A stretch of DNA of 64,000 nucleotides from NCBI RefSeq assembly GCF_000341345.1, contig NC_020302.1, forward strand, positions 39,483-103,482, read 5' to 3'. A program made the position numbers and the translations under genes. Positions within the stretch are counted from its first letter, which is position 1; each line of letters opens with the position of its first letter. The notes under the pieces are model-generated. The model was not told the DNA's origin. It was given only the letters and a program-made list of their open reading frames with translations, and made no database searches. Origin of the DNA: Corynebacterium halotolerans YIM 70093 = DSM 44683. Lineage in GTDB: Bacteria > Actinomycetota > Actinomycetes > Mycobacteriales > Mycobacteriaceae. Below, in pieces: positions 1-8,789 of this stretch.

Positions 1-376
1 CCTTGTTGTTGGCCGGTGCCTGCGGGGCGGGGGAACCGCCGTTGCCCGGGGCAGGTGCCGGATTGGCGGTGCCGCCACCCTTGAGTCCGCAGCGGTCGGC
101 GGCCTCGTCCACGCGGGCGAGGGCGTCACGGATCTCGCCGCCGCGCGGGTGGAACACGGCCACGGCGCGGGCCTGCGCGGCGATGCTGTCGTACTGGGCC
201 TCGGTGGTCCAGTACTCGTTGGCCTGCTCGCAGGTGATCTCGCCGGCGGGCAGCGCAGCCAGCGCGCGGTCGACGGGATCCGCGGAAGCGGTGGCGGGGG
301 CGACGGTGGCCAGGGCGGCGACCGTGGCGGCCGTGACCGCACCGGTCTTCACGGAACGACGGGAGAGGAAGCTCAT
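1..376 (-). CDS. Secreted protein, 3' end cut off by the window
   Basis: The frame opens with an ATG at 376 and runs leftwards off the window edge. The N-terminus is a typical signal peptide: Arg-Arg in the first seven residues, then a long Ala/Val/Thr-rich stretch ending in an Ala-x-Ala site (about residue 32). The mature part has two cysteines (ITCEQ and DRCGL) about 44 residues apart, which may form one disulfide, followed by a Gly/Pro/Asn-rich tail. I do not recognise a family; the size and Pro-rich tail resemble small exported corynebacterial proteins. It is divergent from the lipocalin gene, with about 135 bp between them. Confidence 0.7.
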   Translation of the reverse strand, partial: MSFLSRRSVKTGAVTAATVAALATVAPATASADPVDRALAALPAGEITCEQANEYWTTEAQYDSIAAQARAVAVFHPRGGEIRDALARVDEAADRCGLKGGGTANPAPAPGNGGSPAPQAPANNK

Positions 377-512
377 GCGCCCTACTATTGCACGATTCGG
401 TTGTGCCGGAAAACGCGGCGCTGTCGTCGGGCCGGTCGGGTTCCCGGCGGCGGGGGCCGGATTTCTCTACTCTGAAACCTGAATCACACTTTCCCTCCCC
501 GAAGGGCACCCC

Positions 513-1157
513 ATGCGCCGCATGCTCACCGCTTTGACCGCACTCACCCTGGCCGCGGCACTGACCGTGCCCGCCGCCCACGCCCAGGACGCCTTCGACG
601 GCGGCCGCCAGCTCGGCGGCTCCAGCCAGCTCGTACCCCGGGGTTTCTCGGGTGCGAACCAGCTCCCCGAGACCGATCAGAAGGTCGACCTGGAGCGCTA
701 CGCCGGCACCTGGTACCAGGTCGCCGCCCTCCCGCAGCCCTACACCGTGCAGTGCGCCCACGACACCACCGCCGAGTACCAGATGCTCGACGAGCGGACC
801 ATCTCCGTGCGCAACTCCTGCGGCACGCTGGTCGGCCCGGACTCCGTCATCGAGGGCACCGCGACCGTCCGCTCCGACGCCTCCCTGCGCGTCAACTTCG
901 GCGGCGTGCCCTTCCAGGACCCGAACGGGCCGACCAACTACCGCGTCACCTATCTCGCCGACGACTACTCCCTGGCCGTGGTGGGCGATCCGGACCGGCT
1001 CTCCGGCTTCGTGCTCTCCCGCACCCCGGACCTGAGTCCGGAGCAGTGGTCGCAGGTCCGGGGCATCGTGGAGTCGCGCAGCTGGTGGTCGTGCGCCTTC
1101 CTCACCGTGCCCATGGCCGGGGGACGCGGCGACGTCGCCCCGCTGTGCACCCAGTAG
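513..1157 (+). CDS. Secreted lipocalin family protein (Blc-like)
   Basis: The 214-residue product starts with a signal peptide (hydrophobic Leu/Ala core, Ala-His-Ala cleavage region near residue 24). At about residue 64 it has the lipocalin entry motif Tyr-Ala-Gly-Thr-Trp-Tyr, and further on the strand pattern NYRVTYLADDYSLAVVG seen in bacterial Blc lipocalins. This family forms an eight-stranded barrel that binds fatty acids or lysophospholipids. Four cysteines could make two disulfides, consistent with export. The oxidoreductase gene follows 20 bp downstream, so the two are probably cotranscribed. The ligand is unknown. Confidence 0.85.
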   Translation: MRRMLTALTALTLAAALTVPAAHAQDAFDGGRQLGGSSQLVPRGFSGANQLPETDQKVDLERYAGTWYQVAALPQPYTVQCAHDTTAEYQMLDERTISVRNSCGTLVGPDSVIEGTATVRSDASLRVNFGGVPFQDPNGPTNYRVTYLADDYSLAVVGDPDRLSGFVLSRTPDLSPEQWSQVRGIVESRSWWSCAFLTVPMAGGRGDVAPLCTQ

Positions 1158-1177
1158 AACAACCGGAAGGAGACCGC

Positions 1178-2137
1178 ATGAAGGCCCTCACCCTCACGGA
1201 GGACCGCACCGCCGACACCCTGGCGCTCACGGACCTCGACGTCCCGGAACCCGGCCCGGGCCAGGTGCGCCTCAAGGTCCACGCCTGCGGTCTCAACCCC
1301 GTCGACCACAAGGTCGCGCCGGGACAGTCCCCCGGGCAGGTGCCCGGCATCGACGTCGCCGGCACCGTCGACGCCCTCGGCCCCGGCGTCACCCACGCGA
1401 CCGCGGGCGACCGCGTCGTCGTCCACCTCGAAGTCGCGCACGGCGGCGGGCTGGCCGAGTACTGCCTCGCCCCGGCCGATGTGCTCGCGCCCATCCCGGA
1501 GTCCGTGTCCGACGCGGACGCCGCCGCGCTGCCGTGCGCCGGCATGACCGCCTTCCAGTCCGTGGACCGCCGCCTGAAGGTCACGGGTGACGACGTCGTG
1601 CTGGTCACCGCCGCAGCCGGCGGCGTCGGCGGGTTCGCCGTGCAGCTGGCGGCATTGCGTGGGGCGCGGGTGATCGGGACGGCGTCGGCACGCAACCACG
1701 ACCAGGTGCGCGAGCTCGGCGCGGACGAGGTCATCGACTACCGCAACGAGGACGTGCCCACCCGCGTGCGCGAGCTGACCGGCGGGCGCGGGGTCGACGC
1801 GGTCGTCGAGTGCGTCGGCACCGCCACCGAGCTGTTGCCGACGCTCGCGTTCGGCGGCGGGCTCGCCGCGATCACCGGCCGCCCCGACTGGGACGCCGTG
1901 CGGCAGTTCACCACCGCGCCCTCGGTCCACGAGATCGCCCTCGGCGCGGCCCACCGGCACGGCGACGTCCGGGCGCGGAGGGAACTGCGCGACATGCTCG
2001 TCGAGCTCCTCGACCTTGTGGTCGCCGGCCGCCTCGCCCCGCGGGTGACCCGCACCTTCAGTCTGGCCGAGGTGCCGCGGGCCTACGCCGGGCTGATGGA
2101 CGGCCACGTCACCGGCAAGTACGTCGCCGTGATCTAG
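1178..2137 (+). CDS. Zinc-independent quinone oxidoreductase-like MDR protein
   Basis: 319 residues of the medium-chain dehydrogenase/reductase superfamily. The N-terminal GroES-like part includes GLNPVDHKV. The Rossmann part has AAAGGVGGFAVQLA, the usual NADPH-binding loop of quinone reductases, at about residues 148-161. No structural zinc cysteine cluster is present, so a zinc-free NADPH:quinone or enone reductase is most likely; the substrate is unknown. The ATG at 1178 is chosen because a GGAAGGAG-like site precedes it and it matches the usual N-terminus. The frame stays open further upstream, but that part overlaps the lipocalin gene and is not coding. Confidence 0.8.
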   Translation: MKALTLTEDRTADTLALTDLDVPEPGPGQVRLKVHACGLNPVDHKVAPGQSPGQVPGIDVAGTVDALGPGVTHATAGDRVVVHLEVAHGGGLAEYCLAPADVLAPIPESVSDADAAALPCAGMTAFQSVDRRLKVTGDDVVLVTAAAGGVGGFAVQLAALRGARVIGTASARNHDQVRELGADEVIDYRNEDVPTRVRELTGGRGVDAVVECVGTATELLPTLAFGGGLAAITGRPDWDAVRQFTTAPSVHEIALGAAHRHGDVRARRELRDMLVELLDLVVAGRLAPRVTRTFSLAEVPRAYAGLMDGHVTGKYVAVI

Positions 2138-2150
2138 CGGGGAGCCGATC

Positions 2151-3332
2151 GTGAACGCCGACCGCCGCCGGGTGCTCACCGCGCTGATGATCGCGCAGGT
2201 GATGGCCGGGCTCGCCCACGGCGTGACCTACTCCATGGGCGCGCTGCTCGCCGCCGACATGGCCGGGCAGGCCTGGGGCGGGGCGGCGTCGACGGTGACC
2301 ACCGTGGGAGCGGGACTGTGGGCCGTGCCCCTGGCGCGGCTCGTGCGGCACCGGGGCAGGCGGGCGTCGTTGAGCACGGGCCTGGTCCTGGGATCACTGG
2401 GTGCGCTCTCCGCGCTGGGCGGGGCCAACACCGGGCTGTTCCCGCTGGTCCTGCTCGGATTCCTGTTCCTGGGCGCCGCGGTGGCGATGAACCTGCAGGC
2501 CCGCTTCGCGGCGGCCGACGTCGCCGAGGAGGAGACCCGCGGGCGCGACATCTCGCTGGTGGTGTGGTCCACCACGGTGGGCGCGGTGGCCGGCCCGCTG
2601 CTCTTCGACACCACGGAGCGTCTCGGGGAGAGCCTCGGCCTGGCATCGTTCTCCGGGGCGTACCTGGTGTGCATCCTCGCGCAGTGGGTGGCGGTCGCGG
2701 TGCTGCAGGTCATGCTGCGGCCCGACCTGCGCCCGGCGGGGGTGGGGGAGGGGGCGTCGGAAAGCGGACGGGCGCGGCTGCGCGGGCACCCGGTCGTGGG
2801 TTCGGCGATCTTCGCGGTCGCGCTCGCGCACTTCACGATGATCGCGATCATGTCCATGACCGCCGTGCACCTGCACGGCCACGGGGCGTCGATGGTCGTC
2901 GTCGGGCTGACGGTCTCCGCGCACGTCGGCGGGATGTACGCGCTGGCGCCGGTGTGGGGAGTGCTCGCCGACAAGGTGGGCACGCGGTCCACGATTCTGC
3001 TCGGCTGTGCCCTGACCCTGGCGTGCGCGGTGCTGCTCGTGCCCTTCAGCGGCGAGCAGACCGTGGTGATGGTCGCGCTCCTGCTGCTCGGGCTCGGGTG
3101 GTCGGCCACGCTCGTAGGCTCCTCGGCGATGCTCACCGCCGCCGCCCCGGACGGGCTGCGCACCGCGTTCCAGGGACGCAGCGACCTGACCATGAACATC
3201 GCCGGCGCACTCGGCGGGGTGGTGGCCGGGCCGGTGGTCTCCACGTTCGGGATGCCGTGGATGGCGGGGCTGGTGATCGTGCTCGTCGCCGTGCAGATGA
3301 GTGGGGTGGCGGTGATGTGGCGGGATAGGTAA
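2151..3332 (+). CDS. MFS permease
   Basis: 393 residues with a GTG start 13 bp after the oxidoreductase, so probably the third gene of one operon. The protein is almost entirely hydrophobic, with about 12 predicted membrane segments. A basic loop between segments 2 and 3 (RLVRHRGRRAS) and a second Asp-Lys-x-Gly-Thr-Arg loop (LADKVGTRS) at the start of the second half match the duplicated MFS signature. The substrate cannot be told. The position behind a quinone/enone reductase fits drug or metabolite efflux, but that is only inference. Confidence 0.75.
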   Translation: MNADRRRVLTALMIAQVMAGLAHGVTYSMGALLAADMAGQAWGGAASTVTTVGAGLWAVPLARLVRHRGRRASLSTGLVLGSLGALSALGGANTGLFPLVLLGFLFLGAAVAMNLQARFAAADVAEEETRGRDISLVVWSTTVGAVAGPLLFDTTERLGESLGLASFSGAYLVCILAQWVAVAVLQVMLRPDLRPAGVGEGASESGRARLRGHPVVGSAIFAVALAHFTMIAIMSMTAVHLHGHGASMVVVGLTVSAHVGGMYALAPVWGVLADKVGTRSTILLGCALTLACAVLLVPFSGEQTVVMVALLLLGLGWSATLVGSSAMLTAAAPDGLRTAFQGRSDLTMNIAGALGGVVAGPVVSTFGMPWMAGLVIVLVAVQMSGVAVMWRDR

Positions 3333-3360
3333 GGGTGGTCGGATCAACATTTCCTCACTC

Positions 3361-3471
3361 GTGCCCACAGGCATCCTCTACGAGTTGCGGTCGCGTGGCT
3401 CGGTCCTGGCCGCCTCGTTTGCGGCGTGAACCGCCATACTCCTGCTCCCGCTGCTGGTCTTCGTCATCTGA
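3361..3471 (+). pseudogene. Possible membrane-protein 3' remnant with in-frame TGA
   Basis: Between the MFS permease and the Lnt-like gene lies a 230-bp stretch without an intact gene. One frame reads GILYELRSRGSVLAASFAA, a TGA at 3427, then a hydrophobic stretch TAILLLPLLVFVI and a stop at 3469. This looks like the last transmembrane segment of a lost membrane protein in which a Trp codon became TGA. The evidence is composition only and the call is weak. Confidence 0.25.
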
Positions 3472-3562
3472 GTGCACACCCGAAGGTGGAATGGGGTGCC
3501 CGTAGAGCCGGGCACAAACGACCGCGGTACCACAGGAGCGGCATTGACACGGCCCACGACAT

Positions 3563-5128
3563 TCAGGCGGAGGTGTCTGTATCCGGCCTTCTCCTCTGCG
3601 AGTTGACGAGGCGGGCGACCACTGGCCATGCGAACACCAACATCGCGAGAACCATCATGGGTATGTCGCCCATTCGCGCGTATGGCGTCCTGCCAGTGTG
3701 AAGTGGAACGGTTGCTGTCAGTAGTTCGCTCGTGCCCAAGTCGCTGAGCTGGGACACTGTCCCATCAGGTTGGATGACCGCCGAGTAGCCGGTGGGGGCA
3801 GCCTGAAGCACGGTGCGGCCGAACTCGCTGGCACGCATCCGGGAGGCAGCCACTTCGACCGCGGGTACTTCATCAGTGACGAACGACGAGGCGTTGGTCG
3901 GTGCAAGAAGCAGCTGCCCGCCCTGGCGGACGGCATCAGCGACCCGGGAGGCGAAGAACACCTCGTAGGAGATGACTATCCCCAGTCGTGGGGTCCCTTC
4001 CGGGTCAAGCACCGCGGGCCCCTCGCCAACAATGGCATCACGCGGCACGAATCGCGTGTCCTCACTGAGCCGTTCGAACAAATCCCGCAGGGGAATGTAC
4101 TCACCGAAAGGCACACGGTGCTGCTTTTCATAGCGGCCCAACCGGGCACCGTCCGGACCCCACAACACCGACGCGTTCCGGAATCCCTCCCCTTCAGACT
4201 CGGTAACCCCAACGACAACGTGGGTCTCGAGCCGCCGGGCCACCTCCGCAAAGGCTGCATCGATGGAGGATCCGGCAACGGGGCCGTCAACATTGGCGAC
4301 ATTTTCGGGCAGCAGGACCAGATCGGGGCTACCCGTGATGCCCTCCACTGTCTGTAGGTGCCTACGGGTGGTATCAAACGAGCCGGTGTCGATGGCGTGA
4401 AGCCCGCGGGGGCCTCCCCCTTGGACGAGCACAACATCAAGGGCGCCTTCTGTCGCATCACCCACGGCAGCTGGGGCAGCCAACGGCACCGCCAGTGCGC
4501 CTACGACTGCGACCACCGATATTCTCCGGGTTCGTCGCGGACCGAGGATGACAGCGGCGACACCGGCACCCGAGATTACAGCCAACGCGGTCACCAGCAG
4601 GGACCCGCCCAAGGGGGCCGCAGCCATGAAGGGACCGTCAGGCTGGCTCAGCCCGAACGCGGGCAGCGGGAAACCGCCGAATGGGAGCCGGTGCTGCACC
4701 GCCTCCAACACCACCAAGGCGGCAGGCGTGAGCAGCCACCACCCCGACCAGCTCTGACGGAAAGTGATATCGCTGCGTGAGACAGCGGCAACCAACGTCA
4801 ATAGCAGCGTTTGGAAGGCCACAACTGCTACGTATCCGGCCACATTGAAATCAGCGAGCCAATCCAGGGCAATAGCGTAGTGAACCACCCCACCCAATCC
4901 ACCGAGCCAGAAACGGTGGCGGAGTGGCTGGCCTGCCAGGGCCAGCATGAACACCGCCACACCCACCGGGAACAGCACCCACCAACCGCGGGGCGGTAGG
5001 GCCAACCACCATACGAGCGCGGCTGCCCCCATCGAAGCGGCGCTTACGGCCAGCCTGCCCCAACTGTCACCAGCTCTCCCTCCCGGAGGTGGTGAGTCCG
5101 TCACGGTCCGCTTGCTTGTGGTGGTCAC
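3563..5128 (-). CDS. Apolipoprotein N-acyltransferase-like protein with Ser at the catalytic Cys position
   Basis: 521 residues: an N-terminal block of about six membrane segments, a nitrilase-type periplasmic domain (about 215-480) and a final membrane segment. Lnt transfers an acyl chain to the N-terminal Cys of lipoproteins through a Glu-Lys-Cys triad. The Glu motif (LLPENVANVDG) and Lys region (RYEKQHRVPFGEY) are present, but the ICYE motif reads ISYE, placing Ser at residue 387, the number of the E. coli Lnt nucleophile Cys387. As I recall, a mycobacterial paralogue with this change lacks Lnt activity, so this protein may act differently. A GTG at 5128 starts the gene behind a GCGAGG site. 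The promoter is shared divergently with the TlpA-like gene and carries the island's operator. Confidence 0.8.
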   Translation of the reverse strand: MTTTSKRTVTDSPPPGGRAGDSWGRLAVSAASMGAAALVWWLALPPRGWWVLFPVGVAVFMLALAGQPLRHRFWLGGLGGVVHYAIALDWLADFNVAGYVAVVAFQTLLLTLVAAVSRSDITFRQSWSGWWLLTPAALVVLEAVQHRLPFGGFPLPAFGLSQPDGPFMAAAPLGGSLLVTALAVISGAGVAAVILGPRRTRRISVVAVVGALAVPLAAPAAVGDATEGALDVVLVQGGGPRGLHAIDTGSFDTTRRHLQTVEGITGSPDLVLLPENVANVDGPVAGSSIDAAFAEVARRLETHVVVGVTESEGEGFRNASVLWGPDGARLGRYEKQHRVPFGEYIPLRDLFERLSEDTRFVPRDAIVGEGPAVLDPEGTPRLGIVISYEVFFASRVADAVRQGGQLLLAPTNASSFVTDEVPAVEVAASRMRASEFGRTVLQAAPTGYSAVIQPDGTVSQLSDLGTSELLTATVPLHTGRTPYARMGDIPMMVLAMLVFAWPVVARLVNSQRRRPDTDTSA

Positions 5129-5187
5129 ACCAACCTCGCTTCTCTTGTGGCACTAGGGGATTTCTCGTCCGGAACCTGGACGCCCAG

Positions 5188-5231
5188 ATTGCTACTATGG
5201 CACGTAGTCGACTACGTAATATAGTAACCTC
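5188..5231. promoter_or_regulatory. BlaI-type operator array between lnt-like and tlpA-like genes
   Basis: A perfect 16-bp palindrome, ACGTAGTCGACTACGT, lies at 5202-5217. Its core TAGTCGACTA (5205-5214) is flanked by half sites exactly 17 bp away: ACTA at 5194-5197 and TAGT at 5222-5225. The outer TACTAT/ATAGTA pair is symmetric about the same centre. The same core with the same 17-bp period recurs at 8790-8850 before the repressor operon, so both promoters very probably bind the BlaI-like repressor encoded at 9406. Confidence 0.7.
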
Positions 5232-5419
5232 AATTCGATCGCGGGCCATGGCTCCTGCCGCAGGATGAGCACATGACGCGAGGTGCCGATTAAACAAGCG
5301 CCTAGGGATATGGGGAAAGCAACAGCACCGTCGGCGCGCCAGAGGCTACAGCAAGGCCGGCGGTGCTTGCCAAGAAAGGTGACCGCGCACAACTGCTGGA
5401 GGCAGTAGGAGTATTTGGG

Positions 5420-6055
5420 ATGAATAACAGCATCAAGGGATACCTCATCGGCGGGGTGTTACTGGCCATCTTGGTTGTCCTCGCCGTTCCGGTCATGCTC
5501 AGTGGTCCGGAAGACCAGAGGCCAGGTGTGGTTCTTCGATCGCAGGAACCGGAGCCTGATCCGGTTGACGATATCGCCCCGAATCCGGCCGAGGTACCCC
5601 AAGGGGTGCGGCCCCGCTGTACCGGACAAGGTGCTGCTGGCGTGGAACTTCCCTGTCTGGGGGCAGAAAATGGTGATACTCCGGCTGATGGTCAGCCTGA
5701 GGACACCGAGGCGAGCGTGATCAATGTCTGGGCCTGGTGGTGCGAGCCCTGCCGGGAGGAGCTGCCTATTTTTGATGAGTTCGCCGACGCGCACCCGGAA
5801 TACAACGTGGTGGGCGTGCATGCAGATGCTTATCCGGCCAACGGCGTGGAGATGCTTGACTCTCTAGGGGTCGATCTTCCCAGCTACCAGGATGGTGACA
5901 ATACGTTTGCGGGAACGCTCGGCTTGCCGGGGGTGGTTCCCATCACGGTCTTGGCGGTCGATGGGGAGCAGGTCGCCGTGTTCGCGCAGACCTTCCGGTC
6001 GGTGGAGGAACTCGAGCAGAAAGTCGCCGAAGGACTGATTGGCCAAGGGGCATGA
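5420..6055 (+). CDS. TlpA/ResA-like membrane-anchored thioredoxin
   Basis: 211 residues. One N-terminal membrane anchor (about 7-28) is followed by an acidic/Pro-rich linker and a thioredoxin-like domain with the active site Trp-Cys-Glu-Pro-Cys (Cys108, Cys111). The cis-Pro region GVVPIT is present. Such proteins reduce or isomerise disulfides on the outer face of the membrane and are recharged by CcdA. A second Cys pair (Arg-Cys, Pro-Cys, near residues 65 and 77) lies before the domain. The ATG at 5420 has AGGAG eight bases upstream; an earlier GTG at 5363 lacks such a site and would put a hydrophilic stretch before the anchor. It is divergent from the Lnt-like gene. Confidence 0.85.
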   Translation: MNNSIKGYLIGGVLLAILVVLAVPVMLSGPEDQRPGVVLRSQEPEPDPVDDIAPNPAEVPQGVRPRCTGQGAAGVELPCLGAENGDTPADGQPEDTEASVINVWAWWCEPCREELPIFDEFADAHPEYNVVGVHADAYPANGVEMLDSLGVDLPSYQDGDNTFAGTLGLPGVVPITVLAVDGEQVAVFAQTFRSVEELEQKVAEGLIGQGA

Positions 6056-6058
6056 GCC

Positions 6059-6091
6059 TTCCAGCCGCCGATAGGCTGCCGGCGGCTGGAA
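6059..6091. terminator. Bidirectional terminator between tlpA-like and ccdA
   Basis: A perfect 12-bp stem, TTCCAGCCGCCG (6059-6070) pairing with CGGCGGCTGGAA (6080-6091), with a 9-base loop. It sits between two convergent stop codons (6055 on plus, 6096 on minus), so it can serve both genes. Confidence 0.75.
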
Positions 6092-6095
6092 AGAA

Positions 6096-6908
6096 CTACA
6101 GTAAGGTGGCGCCGTATTCCACGGTCCATTGACGTACCCAGTTGATGAAGTAAGCCCAGGCTCCGCTGAGCAGGGCAATACCGACGAGGACCATCAGCAC
6201 ACCCCCGAGTATCTGGATCTTCCGTGAATGACGCCGCAGCCAGTCAATCGTGCGCATGGCCCGGGCGGAGCCGAAGGCAACCAGCAAAAACGGCAGGCCG
6301 AGTCCCAGGCAGTAGCCAATGATGAGGGCGACCCCGCGTACTGCGGTCATCCCCTCGGTGCCGGCGGAAACGGAGATGATCGCCGCCAGTGTGGGTCCCA
6401 GGCACGGGGTCCAACCCAGGGCAAAGACCCCGCCGAGCAGCGGGGCACCGAGCCAGGTCGTCCACCCCTTCGGGCTCAACCGGGTGTCGCGCTGCAGAGC
6501 GGGCACGAGCCCCATGAACACCAGTCCCATGAGGATGGTGACCACGCCCCCGAGGCGCATGAGCGTATCCGCATTGAGGGTGAGCATGCTGATGGCGCCG
6601 AAAGCAGTCACCGTGGCCAGTACGAAGACGACGGTGAAGCCGAGGATGAACAGTCCGGCCGCACCGGCTACCGCCCACTGGCGTTTCGTGATCACCGGTC
6701 CGCGCTGCGCGTCGTAGTCGACCTCGGCCCCGACCACCCCAGCCAGGTAGGACATGTAGCCGGGGACGAGCGGGATGACACACGGGGAGGCGAAGGAGAC
6801 CAGGCCCGCGGCGGCGGCAGCGAGAATGCCGAGCAGCAAGGGGCCGGTCGCAGCGGTGGTGGCGAACTGCTCACCGATCGCCAGCTGCGCCAGCACATCG
6901 ACGGTCAT
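6096..6908 (-). CDS. ccdA: CcdA-type cytochrome c biogenesis/thiol-disulfide electron carrier
   Basis: 270 residues, six membrane segments. It has the two redox-active family motifs: SPCVIPLVPGYMSYL in segment 1 and TPCLGPTLAA in segment 4. CcdA carries electrons from cytoplasmic thioredoxin across the membrane to extracytoplasmic thioredoxins such as the neighbouring TlpA-like protein. A strong AGGAGGT ribosome site precedes the ATG at 6908. It is probably the third gene of the minus-strand unit dsbA-like/ccdA-like/ccdA, but a 187-bp gap separates it from the second gene. That gap holds no gene I can support. Confidence 0.88.
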   Translation of the reverse strand: MTVDVLAQLAIGEQFATTAATGPLLLGILAAAAAGLVSFASPCVIPLVPGYMSYLAGVVGAEVDYDAQRGPVITKRQWAVAGAAGLFILGFTVVFVLATVTAFGAISMLTLNADTLMRLGGVVTILMGLVFMGLVPALQRDTRLSPKGWTTWLGAPLLGGVFALGWTPCLGPTLAAIISVSAGTEGMTAVRGVALIIGYCLGLGLPFLLVAFGSARAMRTIDWLRRHSRKIQILGGVLMVLVGIALLSGAWAYFINWVRQWTVEYGATLL

Positions 6909-7095
6909 AGGGGTATACCTCCTCGGCCAGGGTTATGGCGATGTCCAGGATGCCCTCGACAATGACCTTCGAGGGGGCACCGCGGCCGACCGGTGCTCGA
7001 TACCCAGGACGCTGTGGGGTGAGATGGCCGGGGCCGGCACGCTACCGATCGCGGCCGACCCCGGGGGCACGTGTGATCGGGGTGATCCATCGCGG

Positions 7096-7965
7096 TCAGC
7101 GGGTGATGGTCCAACCGCTTTCCCGGACAGCGTGTGAGGTGTCCTGGGGATCTCTTCGTTTGTTCCACATAAGAAGGATCACGGCGGCGATAAGGATGAT
7201 GGCCACAATGTCGATAAGCGGATTGCCGAATAGGGAGGCTGCCTGCTGCAGCCATGCCTGTGTCTCGGCGGGGACTAGTTCTGGCACGCCGACCAGTCCG
7301 TTGGTGGTCCAGAAGATAATGCCGACCACGATGATCAGCCCTCCGCTGATGACTGAGGTGGTGTGCCACTGTCGGCCGAGGAAACTAAACCCTCGGCCGC
7401 GCAACATGCGTTGCCCGCGTTGTCCGATTCGGGTCCACAGGGCGGCGATCACGATCAGGGGCAGGACCATTCCGGCCCCATACGTGCTCAAGATCAGCGC
7501 TGAGGAGAAGGCATTGCCGCTGGTGGCCGCGAGGGTCAACACCGCCCCCAGGATAGGGCCGGAACAAAACCCGGCGACACTGCTCGTCATGCCCAGTAGG
7601 AAGCTTTTTCCCAGTCCGGTCGACGCTACCGCTCGTGACTGCAGGCTGGATTGGCCGGGGAGGAGTCGGGAGGTGTCAAAGCCGTGGCCGAAGATCTGCA
7701 CGATGCCCAGCAAGATCAGCACGAGAGAGGAGATCACGATGATGGTCTGTCGGTGCGAGACGAACAATTCCCCCAGGAACCCGGCCCCCAGCCCGAGCGG
7801 GACGAACAGCACCAAAAGACCGGCGTAGAAGATGACCCCGTGAAGCAGGAGCCGTGGACCAGCACCTACTGAGGAGGCGAAAAAGGCGGGAAGGAGCAAC
7901 GCGGCACAGGGGCTCAACAGGGCCAGCACACCGCCGAGAAAAGCGCTCACCAGACCGACGTCCAC
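7096..7965 (-). CDS. Second CcdA/DipZ-like thiol-disulfide carrier
   Basis: 289 residues with about seven or eight membrane segments. Cys residues lie in the expected places: LLSPCAALLLPAF in the first segment and GFCSGPILGAV in the fourth. It is more divergent than the CcdA at 6096-6908 and longer at the C-terminus, where an extra hairpin of membrane segments sits. The GTG start at 7965 is only 4 bp from the stop of the DsbA-like gene, so the two are cotranscribed and probably work as a pair: the carrier holds the DsbA-like protein in the right redox state. Confidence 0.8.
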   Translation of the reverse strand: MDVGLVSAFLGGVLALLSPCAALLLPAFFASSVGAGPRLLLHGVIFYAGLLVLFVPLGLGAGFLGELFVSHRQTIIVISSLVLILLGIVQIFGHGFDTSRLLPGQSSLQSRAVASTGLGKSFLLGMTSSVAGFCSGPILGAVLTLAATSGNAFSSALILSTYGAGMVLPLIVIAALWTRIGQRGQRMLRGRGFSFLGRQWHTTSVISGGLIIVVGIIFWTTNGLVGVPELVPAETQAWLQQAASLFGNPLIDIVAIILIAAVILLMWNKRRDPQDTSHAVRESGWTITR

Positions 7966-7969
7966 GTGT

Positions 7970-8740
7970 CTACTCCTTGTCCGAGAGGGCTGGTTCCACA
8001 GCGCCCAGGAACACCTCGGTCGGCTGTGCCCCCATGATCGGCTGGCCGCCCAGGATGAACGCCGGTGTGGAGTAGACCCCCAAGTCCGGTCCCAACTGTG
8101 CGTTACCTGCCACCACCTCGGCGGTTTCCGGGGCGTGGAAGTCGGCTGTGAAGGCCTCGGTATCCAGGCCCAGGTCCCCGGCCAGGGCGATCAGTGCTTC
8201 GTCACTGAGTTGTTCTTCTGAGCGGTTTTCACCGTTGTTGAACAAGGCGTGGTGGTACTCCAGGTAGGCGTCTTCGCCCTGGAGGGCCGCAGCGTACGCG
8301 GCGCGGGACGCCCGTTCCGAGGCTGGCCCGAACAGGTTCAGATCACGCCACTCGATCCGCAGGTCCCCGGCCTTGGCGTACTCCATCATCGCCGGCAGGG
8401 TCTCTGCGCTCCATTTGGCGCAGTAGGGGCACTGGTAGTCGGAGAAGACCACCAGCCCCACCGGTGCATCCACCGGGCCCACCGCCAAAGGATCTGTCTC
8501 ATCCCTGGTCTCCACGGCGGTGAGATCTGGTCCCGCGGGCTCCTGCGCACTTCCCCCCTGGGAGGGGACTTCCGGTCCTACCTGTGCTCCTGCTGCAGTC
8601 TGCGGACCGGCTCCCGCGGAACCGGTGTCCCGGCTCATGACCACAACGATGCCGATGAGCACCACCGCGACGGCGATAATAATTGCCGGAACCACCCACG
8701 TGTTTTTGCGGGACCTGCGGGTGTCGGATCCTCGGGCCAT
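7970..8740 (-). CDS. Membrane-anchored DsbA-like oxidoreductase
   Basis: 256 residues. A basic N-terminus and one membrane segment (about 14-36) precede an Ala/Gly/Pro linker and a DsbA-type thioredoxin domain with Cys104-Pro-Tyr-Cys107. The cis-Pro loop GVYSTPAFIL is seen near the C-terminus. Family members oxidise or isomerise disulfides in exported proteins. The gene is first of the minus-strand operon and lies directly behind the 8790-8850 operator array, so it should respond to the BlaI-like repressor. Confidence 0.87.
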   Translation of the reverse strand: MARGSDTRRSRKNTWVVPAIIIAVAVVLIGIVVVMSRDTGSAGAGPQTAAGAQVGPEVPSQGGSAQEPAGPDLTAVETRDETDPLAVGPVDAPVGLVVFSDYQCPYCAKWSAETLPAMMEYAKAGDLRIEWRDLNLFGPASERASRAAYAAALQGEDAYLEYHHALFNNGENRSEEQLSDEALIALAGDLGLDTEAFTADFHAPETAEVVAGNAQLGPDLGVYSTPAFILGGQPIMGAQPTEVFLGAVEPALSDKE

Positions 8741-8789
8741 GTGACTTTCCCTCCATGCCCCCCTGTAGGGGCAGCTCTGCTACAAAACT

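Noticed and set aside
5363..5419. Earlier GTG start for the TlpA-like protein
   Set aside because: It lacks a ribosome site and would put a charged segment ahead of the membrane anchor.
6909..7095. Small gene between the two CcdA genes
   Set aside because: One frame reads VIVEGILDIAITLAEEVYP but has no start codon and overlaps the ribosome site of the next gene.
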